Origin: Biscogniauxia marginata
Lineage: Eukaryota > Ascomycota > Sordariomycetes > Xylariales > Xylariaceae
DNA length: 64,000 nt
Direction: 5' to 3'
Assembly (NCBI GenBank): GCA_022695795.1
Contig: MU404104.1
Coordinates: forward strand, 124,001 to 188,000
The notes beneath the pieces were generated by a model. It worked only from the letters and a program-made list of their open reading frames with translations. It ran no database searches and had not been told where the DNA came from. The translations under genes were made by a program, and so were the position numbers. Below, piece by piece: positions 11,801 to 23,500 of this stretch (its first letter is position 1; each line of letters opens with the position of its first letter).

Positions 11801-14800
11801 ACATGGCTTGGATACACACTCACGTATACATACATAGATCTATATCGCGGAAAGGAAGCTTAATCACGGCAGACATCTGAGGGTACCCAAACAAGCCAGG
11901 ATCAGAAGCCACAGTGGGTCGTCTCGAGTCGGATCGATGACAATTTCCACTCTCCCTGTTAAACTGCATGCTTCAACCCCGAACGACTTTCAAACCCGCT
12001 CTATATTCAGATTAGCTCTTTAACTCCGCCGATTAAGGAAGCTAGTGATTTCAGATAAGCACTCTAATCCTTTTTTTCGTTTCGTTTCTCTCCCCCCTTC
12101 CATATCGTACGCCCCTGGCGGCTGGGTAGCAAAAAAGATGAGGTCAGCACTGTATTAAACGTGATATTCCCTTCCATCTTGTACGATCCGTGCTTCGTAA
12201 CTAAGCAACCTTAGCCTCGACTTACCAGCCAGGCGGATCCGCTAACCACGACCGACCGGTGGCTAGGAACATATGGGGTATGTATCATCTGATCAATCAC
12301 CGCCTCTTGAATACGCCTCGCTCTGTGCTATGCTCGGCTGGGCGGCAATGGCAAGAGCGCGGCGAAGAGGACCAGTTCTGGCCTTATACGATAGCAGGAA
12401 CCGTCGTCGCGGTATCTTCCCGCCCTCAGCTCTCGGACACACAGAGGCGAAGGGTGCGCGTAACGTGTGTACATCCGAGCCCCAACCCCAGCAATATCCC
12501 CATCTTCATTTCCATCTCCATCCCCATCTCCACATAACCTTATTAGGAGGTAAGTACCATACATATTACCGTAAGCACTGTCCGGCTTTGCCTGTAAGTG
12601 AGATCCCACGGTTCAACCTGGTGTCGGTTTTCATTTCCGATCCAGATTCACGACGAGATTCGACTAGTTGGGATCAGGTAGGTAAGGTGAAAACTGTTCA
12701 AGTGCTTCTTCCGTACTGCATGTACACACCAGGCATCACAGCCAGGAACAGTTTGCAAAGGTAAGTGAAAGAATGTCGTACGAGACGATTCAAATCCCGA
12801 TGGGGCACAACACAGGGGTCTTCTCAATGCACGAGTAATTCTCGCGTCATCCCCGTTGATCTCTTCCTATGAGTACGGCACAGCAATAACAGCCTAGCCC
12901 GATCCCAGAGGGTAGCGTGGACTGCAATGCTGAGTAGCCAATACCTGGTTGACAAAGCAGGCACCACACACTCACGGTTAGACAATATACGGGCGAGGGT
13001 TTTAACGTGGTAGGGTACCCAGGGATCCCGACAGTTTTATTATTTTTAGATAGGGTAAGACGGAGCTCGTGGGTGTCTTATTTAGCTCAGTTCAATGTTG
13101 ACGTGAGGCAATAGCAAGAAAGCTGCATGAGGGTAGCTAGCCAGGGGAAGGGGTCAGTCAGCATTAGCACAGAGAAGGCTCTGCCACCGGAACAACAATT
13201 GTAGTAAAAGAAAAAAAATAGTCTATACATACATCAGGTGCATTTTGATGCTTCTATAGCTTATGTATCGATACCTGTGTATCTAGACAGATTTTGACAT
13301 TTGTAATACTAAAGGCATTCACATTCTAAATCTCCACGACAATAACAAGCAAGAATGTGTACGTAGTTGTAAATATTTACATGTTCCACATCGGCACGTA
13401 ATAGGAATATCGTCCGTAGCCAAGCAGGCAACTGTTGTAGAGACTATAACTATATCTGCACACCCTTGTCTAGGTAGGTAAACTACTTACATGTGGAGAG
13501 ATCATGTGTGCCTTAGCTTCAAGAAACAAAAACATTGGCGCTTCAAGACGCACACGCACGTGCGACTCAGACAGGATAGTATGAAATACCTAGCAGTTGA
13601 TGCGTGGATTATGAATCACTTAACTATAGTTTCCTGCATCACGTAGTTCCCAGTTTCCCTACCTGGGTGTGGGTAAGCAAGAAGACGGGCCTGAAGCAGG
13701 GCTGCATGTAGAAGAGAGCGGGAGTGGCAATTAACCAAACGGCTGGCTAAGCCAATCTACATAGGTCTCTACCTATCTCCCTAGTACCCTAGCTCTCCCT
13801 TACCTAGCCCCCAACGTACGTACTACCCTCCCCTCGTTGAAGAAGGCCCATGTCAACTCGCCAAAAAGAGGGCATCATAGTGTGAGTAGACGCGGATACC
13901 GATGCTTCTCCTCCATATTGGCTCGTGACAAGACGGCAGAAGAGCCTAGACAACGAGGCGCAGCGGATCGGCGGCTAGATAATCGTCATAAGTAAGGATC
14001 ACCTTCATGTTCTTAGTCGTATCTTAATTTTTAAATCGTCGTTCATTCCTATGGTTGGGGGTTGGGTTAGTTTGAGGAGCAGAAAGAAATGAGGCGGAGG
14101 AAAGACTTTTGTTAGCTGCATGATTGCTAGGTTCCCGAATCTGGTTTGATTTTGATGATCCTCTTCTATTACATATCCAGTAGTGTGTAGTTGACTGTGA
14201 GATAAGATCTGAGGAGGCTAGAGACTGATAAAATAAATAAATAAATAAAAGGGGGAAGGACATTGAGATTATAGTAGATTAACCTTAAATCGAAACTGAT
14301 GATCCTATCCCGCTCGTGCTCTTTCTCCTCTCTGTTTCTTCATATTATCCTCGACTGGTAATTAAGGGTTACGCTAAGCCGCGGAGCAAATTATGAATGC
14401 ACATGGATAAGGGGCCGCGCCGTAAGAATATTATTTGCAAATATGTATAGTCACACAAACCAATATTTATTTTGCCCCCCTCCCCCATCCATTTCCGTCT
14501 AACCCCATTATGTCCGTTTGTTTCTCTTGTCATTCGGGTTTTACTGCTCTACTTTCGGTCCCGAGGTTCAAGCTACGTGTTTTTCTTGATCCCCTGTGGG
14601 ATGGGAGGTCGTATTTTCTCTCGAGTAAGTAAGATATGACGATGGCACTCGGTTAACGTACAGTTTGAAATGTGGATTACTTGGCACGTATTCTTGGGTG
14701 CTTTTGAAAACTTTCGTCTTGTATTGTGAAGGCTTGAGAGTAGTAATTTATAATATAATCATGATGGTGATGAATCTTCATTTGATGTCATGGACGCTGA

Positions 14801-15546
14801 TTATCTCTGCCCGTTGGCTTATATCACTTGCCGAATCTAAGAGCCAAGATTGGAATAGACCCTGTGTTGTTTCCTCGTCACATAATCCTTCATTCTCTCC
14901 CGTTTTGTTCCCACCTATTTCCTCTTTCATGCCGACGCCCCTTGTACCCCCTGTTTCTACCTCGTAGTTACCCCATTCTCCTGTGTTCCCAGGGACTCAC
15001 CTGCCGGTATGTCAACCCCCGTTGATAACCCCTTATACCCTAGAAAATAGGTTTGCCTGTATTCTAGTTCAGGGTGACTATGCTAGTCTAGAAGTGTTAA
15101 ACCAAAACGATCTTTGGTTAAGTTGCTTGAATTTCTGAAAGGCAAAGAGAAATAAGTAGATTATATACTAAGAATTAAAACATGGAAGGTCATTTTGTTA
15201 AAACAAGATTGTTTTTCAAGGAAGCAAATCATGTTCCTGGGATAAAATACATGTTCAGCCATTTGCCCCTTTGCAGATGGATGCTGCAGTAGTAACCGCA
15301 ATGATGCTATTGTTTTCTTGCGAGATGATTTTCGATTTCTACAGGATATGATGGTGATAATTACTGATGATAGACCCCGTGCCCAACTCCTGTCGCTTCG
15401 CGAATGAGGAAATAGAAAGCACGTCCTGGTGCAATAGAAGATTGGCGACTACCCATGATATTCGTTACATGGAAGGAATCAAAACGAAGTCGAGAAAAAG
15501 AAGGGTATCTTTGAAATTTGTTCGTCGAATCTAGTAAGAAAGAGTA
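8856..15546. other. Gene-poor 6.7-kb intergenic region
   Basis: Between the 5' end of the GH47 gene and the 3' end of the next minus-strand gene. I scanned both strands for conserved protein motifs and splice-linked frames and found none. Short frames (for example 12273-12764 +, 10213-10530 -, 8782-9159 -) have no family-like composition and overlap opposite-strand frames. TAGGTA/TACCTA hexamers are scattered (about 9375-9425, 9798-9850). A CACGTG sits near 9267. A (AAAT)n run lies at 14231-14247. No tRNA or rRNA was recognised. Confidence 0.5.
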
Positions 15547-17470
15547 CTAAGACATGTGTTGATTACCGCCGCCTTGTGAAATAGAGCCATAGAGCTGTTC
15601 GTTCGTATGGGCCAACATTTGCTGACAGGCCTGCTTTGCTACTCGAGCGCTTTGATTGTTGCTAGGGTCCCTCTTGTTGTCTATGCCTGTGTGTTCTGAA
15701 ATGCGTTGTGCTACTTCTGGCCGTGGGGACTCGGGCTCCGGCTTGCAGAACTGCTCGAGGTACGCTTCTTGCTCGGAAGTCACTGTTCGGGTGTCGTATT
15801 CGTACGGGATGTTATTTAAGCTAGTGTCCCAGGTCGGTCCGGATGATTGGTTGCGCATAGGCTTTTTACGCGGCCGCCGTGGCTTCTTGGTTGGTTCTTG
15901 AGGATCAAACTCATCATATCCAAGCTCGACTAGACGCTTAGCAATATGGCCCTCTTTCCATTCCCAGGCTTCGCAGCCACCAAAATCCTTCATTAACTTG
16001 AGTAGGTCCTTGTAGCGGCGCCGGTCCAGCTCCTCAACGGCACGTTTCAAAGCGTCATCCTTGAACACGAACAAATAGTTAGCTAATCTCTGTCCCATTT
16101 ATTCCTTGGATCCACCTTCGTGAACCTGGAAAATAGACCAGAACATACCTCAGAAGGAGGCCATACGGCAAATCTCAAGACCGCTCGGGCGAGGGTCATC
16201 TGAAGATTGGGTCCTTGTTTAGACCCATAGCGTACTTCGTACGCTCTCACGATGTCTTCCCACATGCCTTTACCCTTATTACCATCCATTTGGCACCTAA
16301 GCTCCAGCAGATACTTAGCATCTTCAGGCGCGTCATTTTTCAGTGTGATCCTTTTGGCCGACAAGCGAGATGGTTTTCCTTCGGCACCAGTGTAACCTAG
16401 GTTGCTACTCTGAGTAGTACTTCGGTTTTGACCCCGCGCGCGTTTGTTCGAACGATATGATCGTCCCGATCGAGACGATCTAGACGACTTCCTGGAGTTG
16501 TACGGATTTTGTGCAAAATCCACCACTATGCTTGGCGCATTATGGCCGAGCCCTCCATAGTGGTTGTGCAAATTATCTCCTAGTACCACAGAGGGAGCAA
16601 AGGCCCGAGGATCCGAGGAATGTGGTAGAATGGGGATCTGTGAAGGCGCAGGAGCGAGCGGCATATTCGAGGACGAGGTTACCGCGAGAGAGGACCTCAT
16701 CAGAACAGATGGATTGACATTATGCATTTGTCCGGGGAACATGGACTGGTGGGCCATGTGCGGTGAGATTTCATCAGGTGTCTCAGTACTAGAGACTCCA
16801 TAGGGACCCCAGTGAAAGTGCGGCGTGGGATTGCCCATAGCTTCATGCTCCTCGGGAGGATGAGAGGATTCCAGGCCGTGAATGTCCATCATATCGCTAG
16901 CTGAGGGCTGTAGTTCCATGGTGGCAGTAGAAGACGTACAAGGTACATTTACCTGGTAGTTGTTCCAGGAGCGTGATGTTCCGGGAGGGGTGGGCTGCTG
17001 GGGGTTCCCCCCATGTGGGCTATAGGAGTGCATCATTTTAGAAGACCTTTCAGACAATGATGGAGAGCCTGCGACAGAGACCGGAGTGGGCAACGCGGAA
17101 TCGTACGGCGGTACTGAGTAGTTGAAGGGAGCCACCTATATATTGAATAAGTCACACCCGTTCTCCTTATGGTTGGTAGTTTGGTCTAGGGATCTAGACG
17201 TACAGAAGAATATGTTGCCGGGATGTCTTGAGTCCCGTACACCGAAGTGGGTGGTGTTGTTGAGTGTCTGATTTCAGGCAGATTTGACTCCCCTGAGATG
17301 CTGTCGCGCATGTGGCCGGCTTTCGACGCCATATAGGTGCTATCGTCCATATCGATTCGAATCGCTAGCCGTTGAAAGCAATGCGAAGTGGATGGCTCTG
17401 TCGTTACTGGTGAAGATTCGACTTGAGAAGTAGGACAAGACAAAGGTGCTGATGAGCTATATGTATACAT
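15547..17470 (-). CDS. Serine/proline-rich protein with conserved basic C-terminal region, putative nuclear regulator
   Basis: Three exons: 17204-17470, 16149-17135, 15547-16059; introns 17136-17203 (GTACGT...ATATAG) and 16060-16148 (GTATGT, GCTAAC branch, TTCAAG). Total 588 residues from the ATG at 17470. Residues 1-300 are low-complexity (Ser, Pro, His, Asn, Met), as in fungal regulators. A basic patch at ~303-327 (SRKSSRSSRSGRSYRSNKRAR) looks like a nuclear localisation signal. Residues ~350-480 are compact and helical-looking (KYLLELRCQMDGNKGKGMWE, RAVLRFAVWPPSE, then RRRYKDLLKLMKDFGGCEAW), ending in a basic KKPRRPRKKP stretch. This may be a Myb/SANT-like or other DNA-binding fold, but I do not recognise the family with confidence. 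It sits alone between long gene-poor stretches, and a short upstream ORF overlaps its ATG. Confidence 0.8.
16060..16148 (-). other. Second intron of the Ser/Pro-rich regulator gene
   Basis: 89 nt; GTATGT donor at 16148, branch TTAGCTAACTA, acceptor TTCAAG ending at 16060. An earlier TTTTCCAG would make a 26-nt intron, which is too short. The joint WPPSE-DDALKRAVEE is in frame. Confidence 0.82.
17136..17203 (-). other. First intron of the Ser/Pro-rich regulator gene
   Basis: 68 nt; GTACGT donor at 17203, TATATAG acceptor ending at 17136. Joins TYSS to VAPFNYS. Without it the first exon's frame stops at once in the intron. Confidence 0.75.
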
Positions 17471-17480
17471 GGATCGTCAT
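17457..17480 (-). promoter_or_regulatory. Possible 7-codon uORF overlapping the start of the Ser/Pro-rich regulator gene
   Basis: On the minus strand an ATG at 17480-17478 opens a frame of seven codons ending with TAG at 17459-17457. It overlaps the main ATG (17470-17468) in another frame. If the mRNA begins upstream, scanning ribosomes meet this ATG first, so it could lower or condition translation. The transcript start is unknown. Confidence 0.35.
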
Positions 17481-20400
17481 GTACCCTGCGGGAAAGACGA
17501 TGAGGAGGGATGATCGAGTGGAGAGAAAATCTGCCTTCCTGGGTCGCGGCCAAGTGTAAGTAAAAAGACGGAGACGAAGGGATGTTATAGAAGAAGCAGA
17601 GCCTTGCCTTGTGCAGTGTGGACTATGTTGAGATGAAATGGGGAGATATGTATACGTAAATTAGTGATCCTGGGTGGTACGTACCTTGTCCGATACCATG
17701 CCGCATGAAAAACCGTTGCTATGTATATAGACAGTGAAAGATGCTAGGCATGTGCCCTAGTCTCGAAGTACCTCCGGGGACAAAGGAAGACCAGGGGAAA
17801 GCATAGGAAGGCCGGCTATGGGGGGCTCTGGTCGACTCAGAGCTGGGAGCAGCTATGTACTGCATGCAGGACGAGGAACGACATGCATGGTGAGTAGCCG
17901 CCGAGTATACGTATCGTTATTGTGGATTCTCCTCCCTGACCGGCAGATCGACTGACGGTAGGGCGTGCCGTATGCTACGACCATAACGGTTACTTTCACG
18001 AGCCCCACGGTTTGCGCGCCTTACGGTTGAGTACCTGTAGTGATGGGCTATAGTGCTCTTTGGTTTGGACTATAGATATGGGAAGGGAAGAATAGGGTTT
18101 GACAGGGCCTAGGAAGTGCCTATGTCTACGGGTGAGTAGAGTCTGTGTGAGGCCTAGGAGAGAGGGCAATGGCGTAGGCTTGAAAACAAACACTCTTGCC
18201 TATCAACCCAAAGTATCTACTGAGTAGATTCAGGTGATCCTGGGATGGCAGTTTAATGGTAAAAAAAAAAAAACTGGTAAGTGACGGTACAAGCACTGTA
18301 TGGGGGGAAGACTAGGGATTTCTGTGTTCAGGTACCATGTCGACAGGAGATATGTAAGGCCTGGCATGGTTGCAAGGGGTGAGGGGGGTCGTCAAAACAG
18401 GGAACCAGGGGTCTGCAGAATTTACATAGGTAGATCCAAGCATTGGCCTGAGCGTGTGGGAGAAGGTAGATCCCTGGAAACGGAACTGCCAAACGACATG
18501 TACGTAGAGAGGCGAAAGGGTATGCTCAATATCGGTAAGTCATTTTGGCGTGACAACTCCTGTCAAGCCTGCTTACTTCATATAATTTCCCCTTATTTCC
18601 AACGGGTTCATTATAGAGGTGTTACTGTGAGTATGACCCGGTGTGTATGTGCATGATTGGGAAACTGGGCAGAGGAGAGGAGGGGAGGGAAGTCCCGCTT
18701 GTTCTTCACATAATCGCGCGACCATATACACATATCATACTGGAATATGAACTGCACCAGCCGGTGTAGATAACATTTTAGAGTAAGGCGAGAAGTTGCG
18801 GGAGGAAAATGGTAACTGGCGATAGGGCCGCTAGGGCAGGGGGTTGTGTCCCGTGCAGCGCTTTTTGATTATTTGGGACCAATCACATACCACTTCGATA
18901 CTCATCGTCGACAATAGATGTAGCCCATCCGAAAATATGCGAGCCTTGCTAATAAAATCATTTTGTTCTGCTTGACCAGGCTGAGAGCGTTGTCATGTCT
19001 GTGGGGTGTAAGAGGTATGTATACTGGGTAAAATACTTGAGCGGGTACATGTAGGTTACGCTCTCCCCAAGACCACGCAGGAGGTTTATTGCCGCGGGGT
19101 CACTCAAACCGGCGCACAAAACCTTCTTGAGGGCTCCCACTCGATAGGACGCCCTACGCAGATTAAAGTATGATTCACCCGAAGCCGAACGAGCTTGTGG
19201 TTCGAGAAAAATGCGGTGGAACGCATTCTCGACATTGCTGCTGCGACCGACTAAGCCGGCCAAAGCAGAGATGCTGACTACCTACCGCTACCTATGTGGC
19301 AGCAACTAGCTGCCTGGGAAAGGTGTCGCTGGGGCTTGCCCCCGAGTGTCAAGCCATGCCGCTACGGCTTACCTGGATTCGGATAAGAACTTTTTACAGA
19401 TGTGCAGATTGCACACGGGCCGTACTGAGCGAATGGCGAGAGCGGGTGGGAGGACCCATGTATCGAGATTGATGGGATAAGATTACCTTAGACGATGGGA
19501 AGTGGGTAGGTTGCCGTCCGGGCTTCGAATCGGGAGAGATGGGCCGGGTTGATGTACCAGGGTATAGTCGAAATAGGGGGCGATGCACGCACCAGGATTA
19601 CCTGGAATGGTAGCACGACCTTACGAGGAACCCAAAGCCGGCCAATCGCGGCAAGATGGCAATCCCTGTCAGCACCTTGATCGCCGCCTCGATCCACCAG
19701 GTACGTCTGATGGGTGCCAGGGTGCCTACCTAATCTTTCGAGATGACAGTGGAGGCAGAGTCCGTGCTATGTCGACGAGGTGAAGCCACCAGATCAGGAC
19801 GGATCGCACGTCGTGGGTGCGACTCTCCGGAGGCGGTACGACATCTTGCATACCAGAGCAGAGAGTATAAGATATGCTATATTGCATACAGGGTAATATT
19901 GGGGTCCGTTTCTAGACACGGTACCGAGCCACAAAACGGCTGTGATGGTCGACGGGCGACTACGAGAGAGCCAGAACGACGGACTAGTCTGCAGGACGAC
20001 GGCGTCTAATTGTCGCGTATGCTGATGGCTGATGTCAAGACAGGCCCCGGCCCCCCCTGTCGAATGCCAACTGGTCATTCTTATAAGCATATTGATGGCA
20101 ATATCTGACCGCAATCCTCCCAACCTTGTCGATGAGGTCCCGGCAGTCTGGATCGCTGGGCTCCAAGTCGCGTCCGAGCCTTACTAGGCGGCAGTCTCGC
20201 AAACATGACTCGACGGAGACGCAGGAATCCTGGTGATAACCTGACCAAGAGAGCTGGGCGCGGCAGAATAGGGAAACGCGGCAAGCAGGAAGTGGAAGTA
20301 CGTAGATAGGGAGCCGCTACGTGGTAGTCGGATGGTGTCGGCACGGGCTGATGCGCGGACAAAGAAAGGGAAAAAGAAAAGAAGGGAAAAAACGATAAAA

Positions 20401-20559
20401 CAAAGAAGATGAGATATGGAGGGCTAGGAACACCGAGACTGAGAAAAGCGGAACGCTTGAAATGGCGGAATTTGGAGGGTCCCACTTCCTTCCACTCAAC
20501 TAATCTATCCGCCGCCGACAATCTGTCCCGCCTCCAGTCTACATATTACATACCTAATG

Positions 20560-20589
20560 TACCTATGTACCTATGTACCTATGTACCTA
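20560..20589. repeat. (TACCTATG)n tandem repeat
   Basis: About three and a half units of the 8-mer TACCTATG in direct order, followed by further TACCTA copies to about 20635 and a palindromic TACCTAGGTACCTAGGTA cluster near 20684-20702. Same hexamer as is scattered through other intergenic parts of the window. Confidence 0.85.
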
Positions 20590-23500
20590 CCTATATACTT
20601 ACATTTGTAGGTACCTTAGGTATGGACCTAGGATAGGTGAAACAGAGCCGTGCTAGGTTGGGCAAAATACCTCCGACAAGTACCTAGGTACCTAGGTAGG
20701 TAAGCTGTAGGTGAACGGCAGTGTCAGTGGGCTGTACGGTAGTTGATTTTGCGGACCTCTTTGGAGAAACCGAGGCACAGTGCGGCGGTCACTATGCTGG
20801 ATAACGTGCCGTCGACGTGTATGCATTACGTGTATGGGACTCCGTAGATTCCTGCTGAATGCAGCTTCGAAAAGAGAGAGTGTTAGTTTGATGTTGCAGC
20901 ACAGCGCTTAGCGCCTACGAGAGAGGGGCACTGCAGAGACGATCGCTTCTGGTTGGCTACCGACACGGCGGCACCCAATCAAGTGCCAGTGCATGTAGCA
21001 GACCCCAGCATTTGTCATATCTCCCCATTGAGCGCCTTCGTCGACTTCTTTGACAGGTGTGATGCCGCTTTACCGGCATCTATCACTTCGACGAGGACAC
21101 AGATCTAAATTAAACAGCAATACGTACCTAATTTAACCCCCGAGTCTTGTTTGGACATGCCCGATCTAGCTGTCGCACATGACGGACTCTGGTGCACTGA
21201 AGCTAAGTGAATGTGTGCGTAGCAGTGGCTCCGGTTCGTTGTCCATGATCACTAATATTATATCCCCACATAACGCGACTCAACCTTGTAAATATGAGCA
21301 ATGGGGTAGTAGATAGCGAACCAAGACTCTAGGGTCGATGGATGTAGCTGCTAATTAACTTTTTTTCCTACCGTGCTTCCTTATCTAAACAATACATTAG
21401 GCACCTATAGATACCATCTAGGAGATCCGAACTTACCAGTTTACGGGATAGGAGTGTGTACCTAAGGATGTAGGGCTGAATGGAACTGTAAGGTATGGAC
21501 AAGTACCTACATGTGGATTAGTACATAGGTAGGTATTTAGAGGTATGTAACTAGTATTTAGTCTTTTACGCTAGGTAGGTACCTATTACATACACATGAT
21601 TGTAGTAGTGGACGGGACCTGCCTGGACCTGGTGTATTGTGGCACGCTTAGGTAGGTACCTAAACGTGAGTGCCTGACTCCTGACCGATCAACGTACCTG
21701 AAAGTTAGGTAGCGTTTCAGGTTTTTCCATTTTGGCGGAATCCATTTCCGCGACATTACCTTTGCTTACCTACTAAGGTTTACCTTAGGTACCTACATGT
21801 AGGCACTTGATCTCTGCCCTGTCTCAAGCGTCCCGGTCCAACAACACCTTTTGAAGCCATCTACTCGTTTCTTCATAGCCACGAGCCGCTTATAGTTAGT
21901 TGTTCGCCGTCACAACGGCCGCTAGGTGTCACACCCAACAGCCGCGCGTCTGTTTGATGTTTCAATATCTTATTGGTGACAGAATACTTACACATGTCGG
22001 GGATTCACCTTCGAGTTACCTTAGTTTCTCCCCTATTCCAACCAACACTGTTGAATAGCCGCATGCCCGCCAACTGCATCTAACGGCGTGAATCAGCCGC
22101 CCGCTTACCGCTCCCTCCTATATCATCCCACTGTACCCTGCCTAGGATACCCGCGGTGCATCACAAGGCCGCAAACCCTGTTGAGCAGCTGAAGACGGCA
22201 AATATCTCTTGACCGGCAACGTTCTCGTCAGACGCCGCACGCGTCTGCCTCGTACGGTCACTGGAAGATCGGCCTGTGGAGTAGCTTCACTCTTAGAAAT
22301 GGGTCAGTACCTATGGCTAACCCGAATATCAGATATGGACAGCCTGCAGGCCATAACGCCTTACGGTAACGTAAAATAAGCGCCCAGGTTGTATGGCATA
22401 TCCGGCATAGGCCAACCAAAGAACACTGGACAGAATCTACTTCCTAGACTAGCAGAAAAGAGATACCTCTTCAAGTCGAGCTTGACGAAGTCGTCAATGC
22501 TCGCCCACACCTTCAGTTGTGACAGTCGGCTTTCTTGTCGCCAATGGAAACCCCCTTGTCGGTTCTTGTCCAAAGAACTGCATGTACCAGTCCTGTGGTA
22601 CTCATATCTAACAGGCCCGTAAACGACATACCATTTCCGTCGTGCTGCAACCGTCTCGCTTCATGGAATGCTGACATGGCGTCCCAAGATCTCCATCTGC
22701 AATACACACTGTCCATGTACAACAAGTTCATGTACAACGACGACACCCCACAGGCAAACACGGCGGGCCACCTTCCCCTGAATTCCCGTGGCAACCCATC
22801 CTACCTCTGTCACAAAGGACTAAACCCCCATGCGGATGCTCCGGCCGAAATAGCGTCATTTCCGAGTTGCATCGTCAAAACCACGACGAACCCCGGAATA
22901 AGCATCCAGAGGCATTCACCCATACACAAGCCCACCATTTCTAAAGTCTTTGTCGGCATCGAGGAACCATAGTATGTACCCCGGCTCCCAGTCCAAGAAC
23001 AGCACATTGTAGTCCTCAAGGGAGAGCGCTGGCGGTTATGGTTCTGGTAGGAGCCACCATGCCTCCGTGCCACACGTTCACATATTGCCGGCCAGATATC
23101 TTTCCTAGACGAACACGGTGGTGTAGGAAGCCGTTTTCGGCTAGTTAGATGGGTTGAGTGGCCTAATCATTCCCCTAAATCTGGCCCAATCCTAGCATCA
23201 ACATCGGACATACCGTATCTTATCCCCTTAGTCATTCCAAATAAGTGTATCATTCGGCATAGGTCGCAAATACCTGAGCAGTATACCTGAAAGGAGAGGG
23301 GACATTAGAGATGGCTGACTCGTATCATCTGACGTATGAGCTATAAGTCAGAGAAGATGGTGTATGGGAATGCGACCAATAGCCATAACTCCCCCCTATC
23401 GTCTTGGCTGGTTTAAGGCGCGACACAGGATATACCCAAAATGCACCCAGCATGTCCTAAGGATGAGGAGATTTGCGGTAAGCTCTCATATACTCTCCGA

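Noticed and set aside
12259..12764. Two overlapping plus-strand frames (92 and 163 codons)
   Set aside because: His/Pro-rich repeats come from a CATCTCCATCCC-like simple repeat; no conserved domain.
12780..12830. GATTCAAATCCC as a tRNA T-loop; similarly CTCGAACCC near 24630
   Set aside because: No matching acceptor, D or anticodon stems could be drawn at tRNA spacing.
20081..20521. 146-codon minus-strand frame
   Set aside because: Composition reflects a pyrimidine-rich tract; more likely a promoter/leader region than a protein.
22513..23073. Overlapping frames on both strands around 22.5-23.1 kb, one with a hydrophobic stretch
   Set aside because: No family motif, and no convincing intron linking the minus-strand pieces; likely chance frames.
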